Shown here one piece after another: positions 18,372 to 28,150 of a DNA stretch of 64,000 nt. Origin of the DNA: Saprospiraceae bacterium (GTDB taxonomy: Bacteria > Bacteroidota > Bacteroidia > Chitinophagales > Saprospiraceae); contig JAHCHX010000001.1 of the NCBI GenBank assembly GCA_026129545.1, forward strand, positions 743,501-807,500. Direction: 5' to 3'. Positions within the stretch are counted from its first letter, which is position 1. Every line of letters starts with the position of its first letter. Both the position numbers and the translations under genes were made by a program. The notes below the pieces were generated by a model. That model searched no databases. It was not told where the DNA came from and saw only the letters and a program-made list of their open reading frames with translations.

Positions 18372-19148
18372 ATGCAACACATCCTTTTTTCCGTAGAGAA
18401 CGGAGTCGCCCGCATCGCCTTCAACCGCCCGCAAGTGTTCAATTCTATGAACCATGCCATGCGACAAGAGATATTGGAGGCGCTGGCGGTCTGCGAACAA
18501 GACACAGCCATTCGCGCTGTTTACGTCACGGGCAATGGCAAAGCCTTTTGTGCAGGGGAGGATTTGCAAGAAGTGACCGACCCTAATGGGCCTTCTCTGA
18601 CCGAAATCATATCCACTGGGTACAATCCCATCGTGCTAAAAATCAGAAACATAGGGAAACCCGTCGTGGCGGCTGTGAACGGTGTGGCGGCTGGTGCGGG
18701 GGCCAATATCGCGCTGGCTTGCGACATCGCGGTGGCGACACAATCGGCTTCGTTCACACAGGCTTTTTCGAAGATTGGCCTCGTGCCCGATTCCGGCGGC
18801 ACTTGGACGCTTCCGCGTCTGGTAGGGCTTCAAAGGGCTGCGGCGCTGATGATGTTGTCCGACAAAATCACGGCCTCCGAAGCTGCCGCGTTCGGCATGA
18901 TTTGGAGAGTATTCCCCGACGAGTCTTTTGCAGCGGACAGCTGGCAATTGGCCGAAACGCTGGCTCAGATGCCTACCAAAGGGCTTGCTTACACCAAACA
19001 TTTGCTGAACCATACCTTTTCCAATGATTTCTCCGCCCAACTTGCTTTGGAGGACAAATTCCAAACCGCCGCAGGCGAGACGGAGGACTATCGAGAGGGC
19101 GTGGCAGCATTTTTGGAAAAAAGAAAACCTGTCTTCAAAGGTCGTTGA
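18372..19148 (+). CDS. Enoyl-CoA hydratase/isomerase family protein (PaaG-like)
   Basis: A 258-residue crotonase-fold enzyme. It shows the CoA-binding and oxyanion-hole segments GKAFCAGEDLQEV and NGVAAGAGANIALACDIAVA, the catalytic-region helix FSKIGLVPDSGGTWTLPRLVG, and the C-terminal EDKFQTAAGETEDYREGVAAFLEKRKPVFKG typical of the group. The pattern GEDL, then GLVPDSGG with Asp rather than a second Glu, is like PaaG (ring-1,2-epoxyphenylacetyl-CoA isomerase), but no other paa genes are nearby. The substrate is therefore uncertain. It overlaps the next gene by one base (TGATG). Confidence 0.85.
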   Translation: MQHILFSVENGVARIAFNRPQVFNSMNHAMRQEILEALAVCEQDTAIRAVYVTGNGKAFCAGEDLQEVTDPNGPSLTEIISTGYNPIVLKIRNIGKPVVAAVNGVAAGAGANIALACDIAVATQSASFTQAFSKIGLVPDSGGTWTLPRLVGLQRAAALMMLSDKITASEAAAFGMIWRVFPDESFAADSWQLAETLAQMPTKGLAYTKHLLNHTFSNDFSAQLALEDKFQTAAGETEDYREGVAAFLEKRKPVFKGR

Positions 19149-19975
19149 TGAGTTGGCACCACAAATTCCTCGTGTTTCCACCGGGCTATGCGGAAAGGAA
19201 AGGACAAGGCACCCGGGTTTTAGGCGTGCTGTTGGTGTCGTTTGCGCTGGCGATGCTCGTCAGTCCATGGCTTCGATATGAGGTGGTATCGCTGTTTGAA
19301 TATCCATTTCATTACAGAGAGTACAAGCAGTTTGGCATCCGCATCCCACGCGGGTTCTCGGTGCATGGCATTGATGTGAGCCGTTACCAACAGCGCGTGG
19401 ATTGGCGGCGGGTGAAGAAAATGCAAGTGGGCGATATCCGCATCATGTTTGCTTTCATCAAGGCCACGGAGGGCGCGGGGCTAAAAGACCCTCATTTTGA
19501 GCAGAACTGGCAAAACGCCAAAGATGCGGGCATCATTCGGGGGGCTTATCACTATTTTTTGCCCCACATCAGCCCAAGAGACCAAGCGAAACATTTTATG
19601 AAAACGGTGCGGCTGCGTTCGGGCGACTTGCCGCCCGTGGTGGATGTGGAGGAGACGCGCGGCATGAGCAAGGCGCAGATACAGCGATACACCAAAACGT
19701 TTTTGGATTTGCTCGAAAAGCAGTACGCGGTGCGCCCTATTCTCTACACCAACCGCGATTTTTACAAACGCTACTTCGCGGGGCACCCAGATTTCAAGGG
19801 CTATATCTTCTGGATTGCGCATTATCACGTGACCAATCTTGATATGCCTGGTGAGGAAGACTGGCATTTCTGGCAACACAGCGACCGGGGCAACGTGAGT
19901 GGCATCAACGAGCGAGTGGATTTCAATGTCTTCAACGGAGACAGTGCGCAGTTGCGCCGACTTTGCATCCCGTGA
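19148..19975 (+). CDS. GH25 family lysozyme-like hydrolase
   Basis: A 275-residue peptidoglycan muramidase of glycoside hydrolase family 25. An N-terminal membrane anchor (VLLVSFALAMLVSPWL) precedes the catalytic domain at ~65-275. Conserved parts are HGIDVSRYQQRVDW, FAFIKATEGAGLKDPHF, GAYHYFLPHISPRDQAKHF and PPVVDVEETRG, with the acidic residues of the family active site in the DV and DVEE motifs. The end has FWQHSDRGNVSGI and VDFNVFNGD. It probably acts in the periplasm in wall remodelling. Start taken at the ATG overlapping the enoyl-CoA hydratase stop. Confidence 0.88.
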   Translation: MSWHHKFLVFPPGYAERKGQGTRVLGVLLVSFALAMLVSPWLRYEVVSLFEYPFHYREYKQFGIRIPRGFSVHGIDVSRYQQRVDWRRVKKMQVGDIRIMFAFIKATEGAGLKDPHFEQNWQNAKDAGIIRGAYHYFLPHISPRDQAKHFMKTVRLRSGDLPPVVDVEETRGMSKAQIQRYTKTFLDLLEKQYAVRPILYTNRDFYKRYFAGHPDFKGYIFWIAHYHVTNLDMPGEEDWHFWQHSDRGNVSGINERVDFNVFNGDSAQLRRLCIP

Positions 19976-19984
19976 GGGGCCGCG

Positions 19985-20089
19985 GGATGTCTCACAAGTT
20001 CAAATTTCGACAGGATTGACAAAATTTGCAGGTTTTTTCCAAAAACAATGGTGCCAATCCTGTCATCAACTATCACTTGTGAGACATCC
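19985..20089. repeat. MITE-like inverted-repeat element
   Basis: Perfect 15-base terminal inverted repeats GGATGTCTCACAAGT (19985-19999) and ACTTGTGAGACATCC (20075-20089) enclose a second perfect pair GACAGGATTG / CAATCCTGTC (20009-20018, 20055-20064). No ORF. The rest of the gap to 20518 holds no gene I can support; 20449-20515 carries another GC-rich inverted piece and GTAAATC heptamers. Confidence 0.7.
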
Positions 20090-20518
20090 TCAGCGCCAAC
20101 GAAAAAAGCCCCGCTGGGTAGCGAGGCCATTTCGTTGTGGGGGGTAAAAATCGGTTCAGGGTGCAGGGTTTGCGGGATTAAGGCTAAGAGGTCTGCGTTG
20201 TAAGTTAAATCGGTTTGAGAGTTAGGTCTGGGGCAGATATTTCTGCCGGTTTGCACATTGAAACGACGAGCGCAAAAAAAGTAACTGACTGACAGCGGCA
20301 TTTTGAATTTTATTTGCGAGCGGAGATGTTTTGTTTAACAAATGCAGACGCTTCTCGCAAACCCAATCGCCAGTCGTGCGTGTCAAATTCCTCCCATGCA
20401 ATGTACCTTCGCGCCCAATCAAACACAGTCTGTTCTGCTTAGTCGGGCGGGCTCGCCCGAACCGTTCGGACGGGCAGGCAATCGTAAATCGTAAATCGAA
20501 CCAATCGTAAATTCCTTG

Positions 20519-22114
20519 ATGCAAACGCTACTCCGTCACTTGCGTGCTTGGCCCGACCGCTACCTGCTTCTTGTCATTCTCATTTTGTTTTTTCCGGCGC
20601 ACCTCATCAATTTGGGCGTGGCCGCTTTCAACGGCGACGAGGCCATTCGGGCTTGGGTAGCGATGGAGATGGACTTTTCGGGCAATTATATCGCCACCAC
20701 GATGCATGGCGCGCCTTACATCAACAAACCGCCGTTGTTCAACTGGATGATATTGGGTGTCACAAAATTGTTCGGAGGTTTTCACGAACTTCCATCAAGG
20801 CTCGTGACCGTGTTTTTTCTCTGTGTTTTCGGCTACACGGTGTTTAGGGTGGTGCGCAGATATTTTGAGACCGACTTCGCTTTTTTGACCGCCATGACGA
20901 CGATTACGAGCGGGCGTTTCCTGTTTTATGATTCCATGCTCGGCCTGATTGATACCACGTTCACCTGGGTTACTTATTTGCTCTTTATGAGTATATGGTA
21001 CTTTGGAAAACGCGGTGAGTGGCTGCGGCTCTTTTTGGCTAGCTATTTTTTGATGGCCGTCGGTTTTTTGCTCAAAGCGTTCCCCGCCGTGGTGTTTCAA
21101 GGGTTGTCGTTGCTCGCGGGTTTGATATATTTTGGTCAATGGCGGCAGCTTTTCTCTTGGCGGCATTTCTTGGGCATAGCCGTAGCGGTGGCCATCATCG
21201 GCACTTGGTTGGGCATTTACGTCCAATATCGGCCGTTGGAGGTGCTGATTCCAAACTTGGTGGAAGAATCGGTGAAGCGCACCGCCGTGGAACATTCGTT
21301 CAGCAACACGATTTACCACATCGCCAAATTCCCGTTCGACTCCATCTATCATTTTCTTCCTTACTCGTTGCTGCTTGTTTTTTGGCTTGACAAAAATTTT
21401 TGGAAGAGAGTCCGCCAAAACGAGTTTGTGTTTTTCAACTTCCTGATTCTGGCCGTCAATCTCCCGGTTTATTGGACCTCCTCGCAAGTGATGGCGCGAT
21501 ACCTGCTCATGTTTATTCCCTTGTTCAATTTGATAGGATTATACCTGCTGACGCAGCACCGCGCCGAGAACACCTGGCGCTCCAAGACCTTCTATTGGAT
21601 GATGGGAAGCCTGCTTGCGCTCGGCCCCGTCGCTACGCTTGCCATGCCCTTTATCAAGGAGGTGAACTGGCTACAAGGCATCTGGCCGATGTCCATCGTG
21701 CTGACGCTGGCGCTGGCTTTGGTGGTGGCGATGTATTTTGTGGACAAGGCTCGATTTCTGTGGTGGTTCGTCATTGGGATGCTGGTCGTGCGCATTGGTT
21801 TCGACCTCATCATTCTTCCGGTGAGGCACCACGAGAATGACACGTCCATAGCCCGCCGGGATGCCATTCAGATGGCTGACAAACACAACAACCGGCGTTG
21901 GTATGTGTGGGCAGACTCCGAAACCCGCGAACCAGCCATGTTTTACGCCACCGAGCGGCTTGGATACATCATAGAGCGCACCGATGATATGAACATCCCC
22001 AATGCGCTCTATTTGGTGAATTTGCGCCAATACCCCAACTTCGATGGCCGCTGCCTCGACACCTTGCGGACGGATTACAAAACCACCACGTTGCTTTTGA
22101 TGGTTAGGGAGTAA
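20519..22114 (+). CDS. Dolichyl-phosphate-mannose mannosyltransferase-like (ArnT/GT39-type) membrane glycosyltransferase
   Basis: A 531-residue polytopic membrane protein of the GT-C fold. The first periplasmic loop has the family acidic motif in FNGDEAIRAWVAMEM, followed by APYINKPPLFNWMI and about ten hydrophobic helices. Such enzymes move a sugar from a polyprenyl-phosphate donor to lipid A, proteins or other envelope acceptors. The C-terminal ~90 residues are soluble. The start is the ATG at 20519, directly after an in-frame TTG. It stands alone on this strand; acceptor unknown. Confidence 0.8.
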   Translation: MQTLLRHLRAWPDRYLLLVILILFFPAHLINLGVAAFNGDEAIRAWVAMEMDFSGNYIATTMHGAPYINKPPLFNWMILGVTKLFGGFHELPSRLVTVFFLCVFGYTVFRVVRRYFETDFAFLTAMTTITSGRFLFYDSMLGLIDTTFTWVTYLLFMSIWYFGKRGEWLRLFLASYFLMAVGFLLKAFPAVVFQGLSLLAGLIYFGQWRQLFSWRHFLGIAVAVAIIGTWLGIYVQYRPLEVLIPNLVEESVKRTAVEHSFSNTIYHIAKFPFDSIYHFLPYSLLLVFWLDKNFWKRVRQNEFVFFNFLILAVNLPVYWTSSQVMARYLLMFIPLFNLIGLYLLTQHRAENTWRSKTFYWMMGSLLALGPVATLAMPFIKEVNWLQGIWPMSIVLTLALALVVAMYFVDKARFLWWFVIGMLVVRIGFDLIILPVRHHENDTSIARRDAIQMADKHNNRRWYVWADSETREPAMFYATERLGYIIERTDDMNIPNALYLVNLRQYPNFDGRCLDTLRTDYKTTTLLLMVRE

Positions 22115-22119
22115 TCATC

Positions 22120-25100
22120 TCACCGCAACAAGGTCACATCCCCCCATATCGCTTCCGGCTTGCCGTCGCAAATAATGTCAATGCGATAGACATACACGTC
22201 GGAGGGGCCGGGCTTGCCAGCGATGGAGCCGTCCCAAAAGACATTGCCTTGATTTTCATACACCTTTTCGCCCCATCGGTCGTAAATCGTGAGGCTGCCG
22301 ATGATTTCCAAACCCTCATAAGGCACCACGCGAAACACGTCGTTCACGCTGTCACCGTTGGGCGTAAACGCATTGGGGATGCGCAAGCGGCGGCCATCGC
22401 AGGGTGGGCCAAGCAACACCCGATACACAATCAATCCGCTGCAACCATTGGCATCGGTGACGAGCAGTTGATATTCCACAAAGGTGCTGTCGGTCAGAAT
22501 CGTGATGTTTTGGCAGTTGGGGCAATTCGGCACGTTGGGCCACCAAGAGTAGGTGACGTAACCATCTGGGCCATTGAGCACAAGTGGCTGACCGATGATG
22601 CCCACGAGGGTGTCCGGGTCGGTCACGGGGGGGCGGGCAAACGCTGTCGCGTTAACGCAATAAAGGCTATCGCAACCGTTGGCAGCGATGTATGTGCGGC
22701 ACACTTGACCACTTTGGGTGATAGCGGTATCAAGCAAAAACAACGTGTCGCCCACGCAAAACGAAAAATTATCCTTCCTGAACGCACGCGGCAACACGTC
22801 GAGTCGCTGGTAGATGATGCTGTCGCAGCCAGCGATATTTTGCAACACATTGGAATAAAGTCCGGGCACATCGGTCGTGTTGCCCAATACCACCACAGGG
22901 TCGCCTTGGCAAGTGATGAGGCCAGGCAGCAAGGTGGTATCGGGCAGGGCTACGAACACGGTGGTGGCCACAGCCTGGGTGCAGGTGCTTGGGAAGGTCA
23001 CGGTCACTGCATAAGTGGTGGTGGCAACGGGCGACACGGTGATTTGCTGTTGGCTGGGGAGGCTTCCCGGCGACCATTGATAATCGTTGCCCGGCGGTTG
23101 CGCGGTCAAAATGGCGCTCTCTCCTTTGCAAATCGCCGGGTTGTTCACCATGATGGACGCGGGTGGCGTGCCGAAGGTGAATTCAAACCGGTGAAGTACC
23201 ATGCAATCTCCCGATTTTTCCTCCAAAACAAGCGTGACGGGTTGGCCGGGTGGGGTAGAGGCGGGTGGCGTGAATTGCGTGGAGGAGCAAGTCGGGCAAG
23301 CGATGCCTGTCGCTGTAAGCCATTGATATTCAAAGCCGGGTTGTTCCGCTACCCCAATGTTGACGGTTTGAATGTCGCAGTATTCCTGCCGCTGGTATGT
23401 TAGGTTGATGTTGTTGAGCCGCAATGTCTGAGTAGCGCAAATACAGTTTTCTTCGGCTGGTAAAGCAAAAAGCAGGTCGCACAACATCGCGGGCTGAACG
23501 CTCAACAATGCTGACAGGTCGAAACTGCCGCCCGGCAAAAGCACCTGCTCGTTTTCAACGGTTTGCAGCAGCACGTCGCCCGCCGACAAGGTTCCGTCGC
23601 CATCCATGTCTTGCCAAATTTGAGCAGTGGCGCCGTTGGCAGGCACATTGCCGATATTGTTGATACCGATGTTAAGACTGATTTCGGTGCCGTTCACATT
23701 AGCGTTGACGCTGCCCAATTGCAGTTCGGGGCGTTGCAGACTTATGCTCAGAGTAGCCTGCCCCGTCGCGGCGTATATCGTGCAGGGTGCTCCCAATGTT
23801 GGGCAAAAAACCTCCGAACGAAGCCTCGTCTGAACAACCATTGTGGGGTCAACGCAGCCCGCCGTTGCGTCAAAAGAGGCATCGAATCGGAATTTTATGA
23901 CTCCGGCTCCCGCGTTGGGGAAGGGCAAACGGAAGCCTTGTGCATCTATGCTGGGTGGCCCTGTCGGAGCGCCGTCGAGCGGAAGGTAAGAGCCGGGCAA
24001 GTACGAGACACCCATCGGCAGCGACACATAGATGCTGTCTCCATCGGTGGGCAAGCCCAACGACACAATGGTCACCTCAAACGACTGCGAGCCGCCACAA
24101 AAGGCCGTGCCACTGCCAACCGTAGAGAACTGGATAACCACATTGAGGCCCGTGTTCAAGCCGCTGATTTTCAAGGGTTCGCCGGGCTTGTTCAGCACAT
24201 TGGTGGAGCGTCCGCATGGCTCCGTGCCGCGTGTGCCGTAAATCACTTGTGTGTTGGCCACGAAGCCACATTCCGCATAAGTTTTGAATCGAATCCGCAG
24301 GGTGTTCAGCGGGGCCTTGTCCACCCCGGGCAAACCGTTGGCGGCGATGGCTGCCACGATGGAGTCAATGGCCCATTGAAACAAATTGCTGCTCAAGTCG
24401 GTCGGGTCTGGAATGTTTTGATAGGCGCTTCCCGCTGGGTAGGAAACCTGACAGGAACCCGGCACAATGAAAATGCCGGGTGGTAGTTTCACGGTAGCGA
24501 ACGGGTCGTAGGCAAAACCCGTTTTGGCGTTGAAAATTTCAAATTCAAAATAATCCGAGCTGTCGCAAACGGCGATGAAATTTGGTTCTTTGAGCACGTT
24601 CAGTTCCAATTCGGGTTTTTCCAAACGCAGCTCCAGCCAATAGGTGTCGCGTCCGCAAGTGGCTTGCTCCAGCCCTGCGACGGGCGCACAGTCCCAGCCA
24701 AAAATGATGAGCAAGGTATCGGGGCCACAGGAGCCATTCAAGCCTTGCAATCGGAAACCCTGCTGGCCGAACCCGCCGATGTTGCCTGTTTGGAAAATAC
24801 CGTTTTGGGTTGCGACTGGCTGATTTTGAGGGACTTGAATCACTTCAAAGTTGGTGGCGTTGCCGTTTGGCGACACCACTGCCACCCACGAGTTGAAAGC
24901 GGTGGACACCACGTTGTTTTTCAAGACAAAATTGAACCCAAACGCTTTTGTATTGCCCACCAAGATGCTGTCCGGTGCCTCAAAACGCAAATCGGGTGCG
25001 TTGGAAAAAAATCCTATTTGGTTGGTGATAGAATCCGTTACGGCGATGTTCGACTCCAACGGAACATGATACTCCAAGGTGATGTACTGACGCGACGAGT

Positions 25101-28050
25101 CGGGCCTGTCGTACGAGCAATCGGGCTTGAAGGCGATATTGGTGCGCAACATGAATCCCTCATCCACAGGCTCGTCGAAGGCTGGCGCAAAATCAATGGA
25201 CAGGATGCCGGGCGATTGCTGGAATGGCAAATCGAGATTGTTCCATCGTGCCACACTGTCCTGCAAAACGAGGTATTCCAATTTGACAGAAAGTGCTTCG
25301 AGGTCATCCGGCACGGTCTGCCAGTAATCGGAGATGCGTGCGATGGGGCGCACCTCGTGCGTGAACATATTTTCGCGGGCGATGCGGAGCGTTTGGCGGA
25401 ATCGCCGGGGTTCCAGCGAAGGCTCGCAAGGACGGATGCTGTGCTGATTGGCCGAGCGCGTGATGTTGATGCCTGAATACTGAAGTTTTTTGAAAGGCTG
25501 TTCGTTATAGGCATACACTTTTCCGCCACCGCTCAAAGCCGTGCGAAAGCCCACCAACGGCGGGTCGGGATGGTTGGTGGAGATGGGGCGGTAGTTCAGG
25601 TCTATTTTGAAATCCGTGTAAACAAAAAGCGAGTCGCCCAAGTCGAGTGTTCCTTTGGGCAAACAGCCCGCGTCGTGCAGGTTTTCCAAAGAAAAATAAA
25701 ACCTGAATCGCTGCGTGGCAATTTCGTCAACCTTCGCGGGCGGCCATGTATTCACCTGATTCACAGAGAAAAAGTTTTCGTCGTTGATGCTGACGAGGTC
25801 GCTCAGCGAGCAGGCGACTTGCGAGCCATCGGCATATCGGATGCGGATGCTGTCGCGCAGAAAACGAAACCTGTTCGAATTGCAGAAGGTGTTGGTGGCC
25901 GATTGGGTGAGGAACACGTCGTTGCCCTGCGTAATCATGTCGCTGCCGACCACTTCGTGCCAGATGGTGCGTGCAAAATACACCAGCTCGCCTCCCGAAT
26001 CCACCGCGCCGCAGTATTCCACGCGCAGGGTATCGCCAGCCAAAAAGCGGTCGCGGCGCACCAATGGCGCCTCGGGGTGCAGCAGCGCGTCGCTATCGGC
26101 GCGGCGGTCGTCGTCACCGTCCTCAAATCCGTAGTTGAGCCGGTACACCTCGAATCGGCTGTTGAAACCCGGCAACGGAAACACGATGTCAAGGATGGTC
26201 GTATCGCCCGCGCCCGGGTCGTCCTCTATAGGCAGGCAGCTCGTGTTCACCACCATTCGCAGGGAATCGCAGTCGCTGATGGCACAGGAAAAAGGCGTGT
26301 TGAGTTGAGGTGTCCAATAGGTGTGGGTGCTCAGTTGGAGGAAGCAAGCAATGGGGCAGTCGCTCGAATAAACGACCACCGTGCCATCGGCCGGCTCAAA
26401 ATCTTTGAGGCAATTCATCGTGGTGTCGCAGTCGTAACGAAGGCAAAAGTCCATGTTGAGCGAATCGCTCGGCAGCGGCAGCGCCCAAGTCAAATGCACG
26501 GTGTACCCGCCATTGGCCGAGGGTTCAATCGTCGTGAAGTCGGGTGCGGCCCCACCGAGCAGTGCAGGGCAGTTTTCATCGAACGAAAGCCCTTGCGACA
26601 TATCGAACGTGACGTGCCAAAAACCGTCATCCTCTACGAGCCGCTTCGACACTGCCTGATAGTTGAACACATAACTGTTGGCGTTTTGAAGGCAAACGCC
26701 GGCCTTGAACCCGACGAACCCATTCACGGTGTATTCGCCGTCGGGCACGATTAGCAAGGTGTCGGACACAAAACCATTTTCCGGGCAGGGCTTGCGATAG
26801 AAGTACTCGACCTGCACGGTGGGCAACACCTGCTCGCACGAGGTCTCGCAAGTGAAGGCATCAAAGAGTAGCAAGACGGAGTCTTGCGCTGCCACCAGGG
26901 GGAGCACCAGCGAGGCATCGTTCGTCACCGTCAGCCCACACACGTCCAGCGTGTTGAACGAGGCAAGATTGGGTGCCAGCGGGGTCGAGATGCCGTTGTG
27001 CACCACGCGGAAAGAATTGTTGCCTATGCCGGCTTTGCTCTGGTTCATGTCTTGCACGCGCAGCCGCACAAAGACATCCTTCGCCTCTGACTTTCCGATG
27101 TTGTTGATTTTCATGCCGATTATAGCAGGCGTGTTGCCGCAGTGGTCCGTTGGTGCGTTCCAGATTTGCTCAAAAACCAAGTCCGGCACTTTTTTCGATT
27201 CCTTGATTTCGATATTGACCAGCACGCTGTCGTAACGACACACTTCGCCTCCGCACCCCCAACCCACGCGCAGCAAGGATGTGTTGAAAAATGGGGGTGT
27301 GCCGCAATCCGTGATGATGATTCTTTCGGTGAAACAGACGGTCTCGCCCACGTCGAGCCAATGGTCGCCATTGCCGACGGCGGCGAAAAAACTGCCATCG
27401 AAATCAGCGACCGAAAGTTCGGGCAGGTTGGTTTGGCTGGTCGCCCCCACGATGCTGAGTTCGATGCCAGGTTTGTGCGAATCCTCAAAGTGCAGGTTGC
27501 CGATTTTGCCCAATCGAGTGTTTCTCACACAAATTTTGCGAAATAGAGTATCGCCTTTTTCGCCACTCATCAGCGGGTTTTCCACACTTTCTATCAAAAT
27601 CAAACCCGTTTCCAGCGCAAAATTGGTGGTGGCAATCGAAGCGTTGCCCACCGACGATTGCACCGCGATGTTGGCAATGAACAGCTGCCCGGCATCCAAC
27701 GCGGCGGCGGCGGCGCAGGTGGCCGTCAGAAGCAGCGACACTGTTCCCGTTGCCCCCGGAGCGAGGCTCGGCAGCGCGAACACGGGTTGCTGAGGGTTCG
27801 TCACGTTCACTTGGGTGGCGCCAACAATGGTGCCGGGCAAATAAGCCACCCCGGCGGGCAGCGTCAGATGAAGCGTCCCGTCGAGCATGGGGGCTGCCCC
27901 GGTGTTTTGCACCTGAACAAAAAACGTATCGGTGCCACAGACGAACAACGAGTCGCTTTTTTGATAACTGATGAGGATGTTCTGCGCGGCAATAGGGTGG
28001 AGGAGAAGGCAAAAAAGTGCCTTGCACAGGAAGCGAGTGACCATTTTCAT
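22120..28050 (-). CDS. Giant secreted adhesin-like protein with T9SS type B (CHU_C) C-terminus
   Basis: A 1976-residue secreted surface protein. A signal peptide (FLCKALFCLLLHPIAAQN) is followed by many beta-sandwich, DUF11-like repeats (NTGAAPMLDGTLHLTLPAGV, LPMGVSYLPGSYLPLDGAP, NIGNVPANGATAQIWQDMD). Then come PKD/Ig-like segments (GNDYQWSPGSLPSQQQ, TTTYAVTVTFPSTC). The last ~90 residues are the gliding-motility-type C-terminal domain: IPNAFTPNGDSVNDVF, LTIYDRWGEKVYEN, DVYVYRIDIICDG. Type B domains give secretion through T9SS without the usual cell-surface anchor. Many paired Cys suggest disulphides outside the cell. It ends five bases from the convergent glycosyltransferase gene. Possible role in adhesion or motility (inference). 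Confidence 0.9.
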   Translation of the reverse strand: MKMVTRFLCKALFCLLLHPIAAQNILISYQKSDSLFVCGTDTFFVQVQNTGAAPMLDGTLHLTLPAGVAYLPGTIVGATQVNVTNPQQPVFALPSLAPGATGTVSLLLTATCAAAAALDAGQLFIANIAVQSSVGNASIATTNFALETGLILIESVENPLMSGEKGDTLFRKICVRNTRLGKIGNLHFEDSHKPGIELSIVGATSQTNLPELSVADFDGSFFAAVGNGDHWLDVGETVCFTERIIITDCGTPPFFNTSLLRVGWGCGGEVCRYDSVLVNIEIKESKKVPDLVFEQIWNAPTDHCGNTPAIIGMKINNIGKSEAKDVFVRLRVQDMNQSKAGIGNNSFRVVHNGISTPLAPNLASFNTLDVCGLTVTNDASLVLPLVAAQDSVLLLFDAFTCETSCEQVLPTVQVEYFYRKPCPENGFVSDTLLIVPDGEYTVNGFVGFKAGVCLQNANSYVFNYQAVSKRLVEDDGFWHVTFDMSQGLSFDENCPALLGGAAPDFTTIEPSANGGYTVHLTWALPLPSDSLNMDFCLRYDCDTTMNCLKDFEPADGTVVVYSSDCPIACFLQLSTHTYWTPQLNTPFSCAISDCDSLRMVVNTSCLPIEDDPGAGDTTILDIVFPLPGFNSRFEVYRLNYGFEDGDDDRRADSDALLHPEAPLVRRDRFLAGDTLRVEYCGAVDSGGELVYFARTIWHEVVGSDMITQGNDVFLTQSATNTFCNSNRFRFLRDSIRIRYADGSQVACSLSDLVSINDENFFSVNQVNTWPPAKVDEIATQRFRFYFSLENLHDAGCLPKGTLDLGDSLFVYTDFKIDLNYRPISTNHPDPPLVGFRTALSGGGKVYAYNEQPFKKLQYSGINITRSANQHSIRPCEPSLEPRRFRQTLRIARENMFTHEVRPIARISDYWQTVPDDLEALSVKLEYLVLQDSVARWNNLDLPFQQSPGILSIDFAPAFDEPVDEGFMLRTNIAFKPDCSYDRPDSSRQYITLEYHVPLESNIAVTDSITNQIGFFSNAPDLRFEAPDSILVGNTKAFGFNFVLKNNVVSTAFNSWVAVVSPNGNATNFEVIQVPQNQPVATQNGIFQTGNIGGFGQQGFRLQGLNGSCGPDTLLIIFGWDCAPVAGLEQATCGRDTYWLELRLEKPELELNVLKEPNFIAVCDSSDYFEFEIFNAKTGFAYDPFATVKLPPGIFIVPGSCQVSYPAGSAYQNIPDPTDLSSNLFQWAIDSIVAAIAANGLPGVDKAPLNTLRIRFKTYAECGFVANTQVIYGTRGTEPCGRSTNVLNKPGEPLKISGLNTGLNVVIQFSTVGSGTAFCGGSQSFEVTIVSLGLPTDGDSIYVSLPMGVSYLPGSYLPLDGAPTGPPSIDAQGFRLPFPNAGAGVIKFRFDASFDATAGCVDPTMVVQTRLRSEVFCPTLGAPCTIYAATGQATLSISLQRPELQLGSVNANVNGTEISLNIGINNIGNVPANGATAQIWQDMDGDGTLSAGDVLLQTVENEQVLLPGGSFDLSALLSVQPAMLCDLLFALPAEENCICATQTLRLNNINLTYQRQEYCDIQTVNIGVAEQPGFEYQWLTATGIACPTCSSTQFTPPASTPPGQPVTLVLEEKSGDCMVLHRFEFTFGTPPASIMVNNPAICKGESAILTAQPPGNDYQWSPGSLPSQQQITVSPVATTTYAVTVTFPSTCTQAVATTVFVALPDTTLLPGLITCQGDPVVVLGNTTDVPGLYSNVLQNIAGCDSIIYQRLDVLPRAFRKDNFSFCVGDTLFLLDTAITQSGQVCRTYIAANGCDSLYCVNATAFARPPVTDPDTLVGIIGQPLVLNGPDGYVTYSWWPNVPNCPNCQNITILTDSTFVEYQLLVTDANGCSGLIVYRVLLGPPCDGRRLRIPNAFTPNGDSVNDVFRVVPYEGLEIIGSLTIYDRWGEKVYENQGNVFWDGSIAGKPGPSDVYVYRIDIICDGKPEAIWGDVTLLR

Positions 28051-28123
28051 GGATAGGCGAGCAAGTAGGTTTGGTGTGAAGACGTTCGGCGCGTAAAGAT
28101 AGCTGCCCGTCCCCAGCCTTTCC

Positions 28124-28131
28124 TACCTTTG
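28124..28131 (+). promoter_or_regulatory. -7 element before the acyltransferase gene
   Basis: TACCTTTG lies 19 bases before the ATG at 28151 and fits TAnnTTTG. Confidence 0.45.
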
Positions 28132-28150
28132 CTCGCCATTTTTCGACATC

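Noticed and set aside
22120..28050. Splitting the 1976-residue protein into several genes
   Set aside because: One uninterrupted frame with a signal peptide at one end and a T9SS type B domain at the other supports a single gene.
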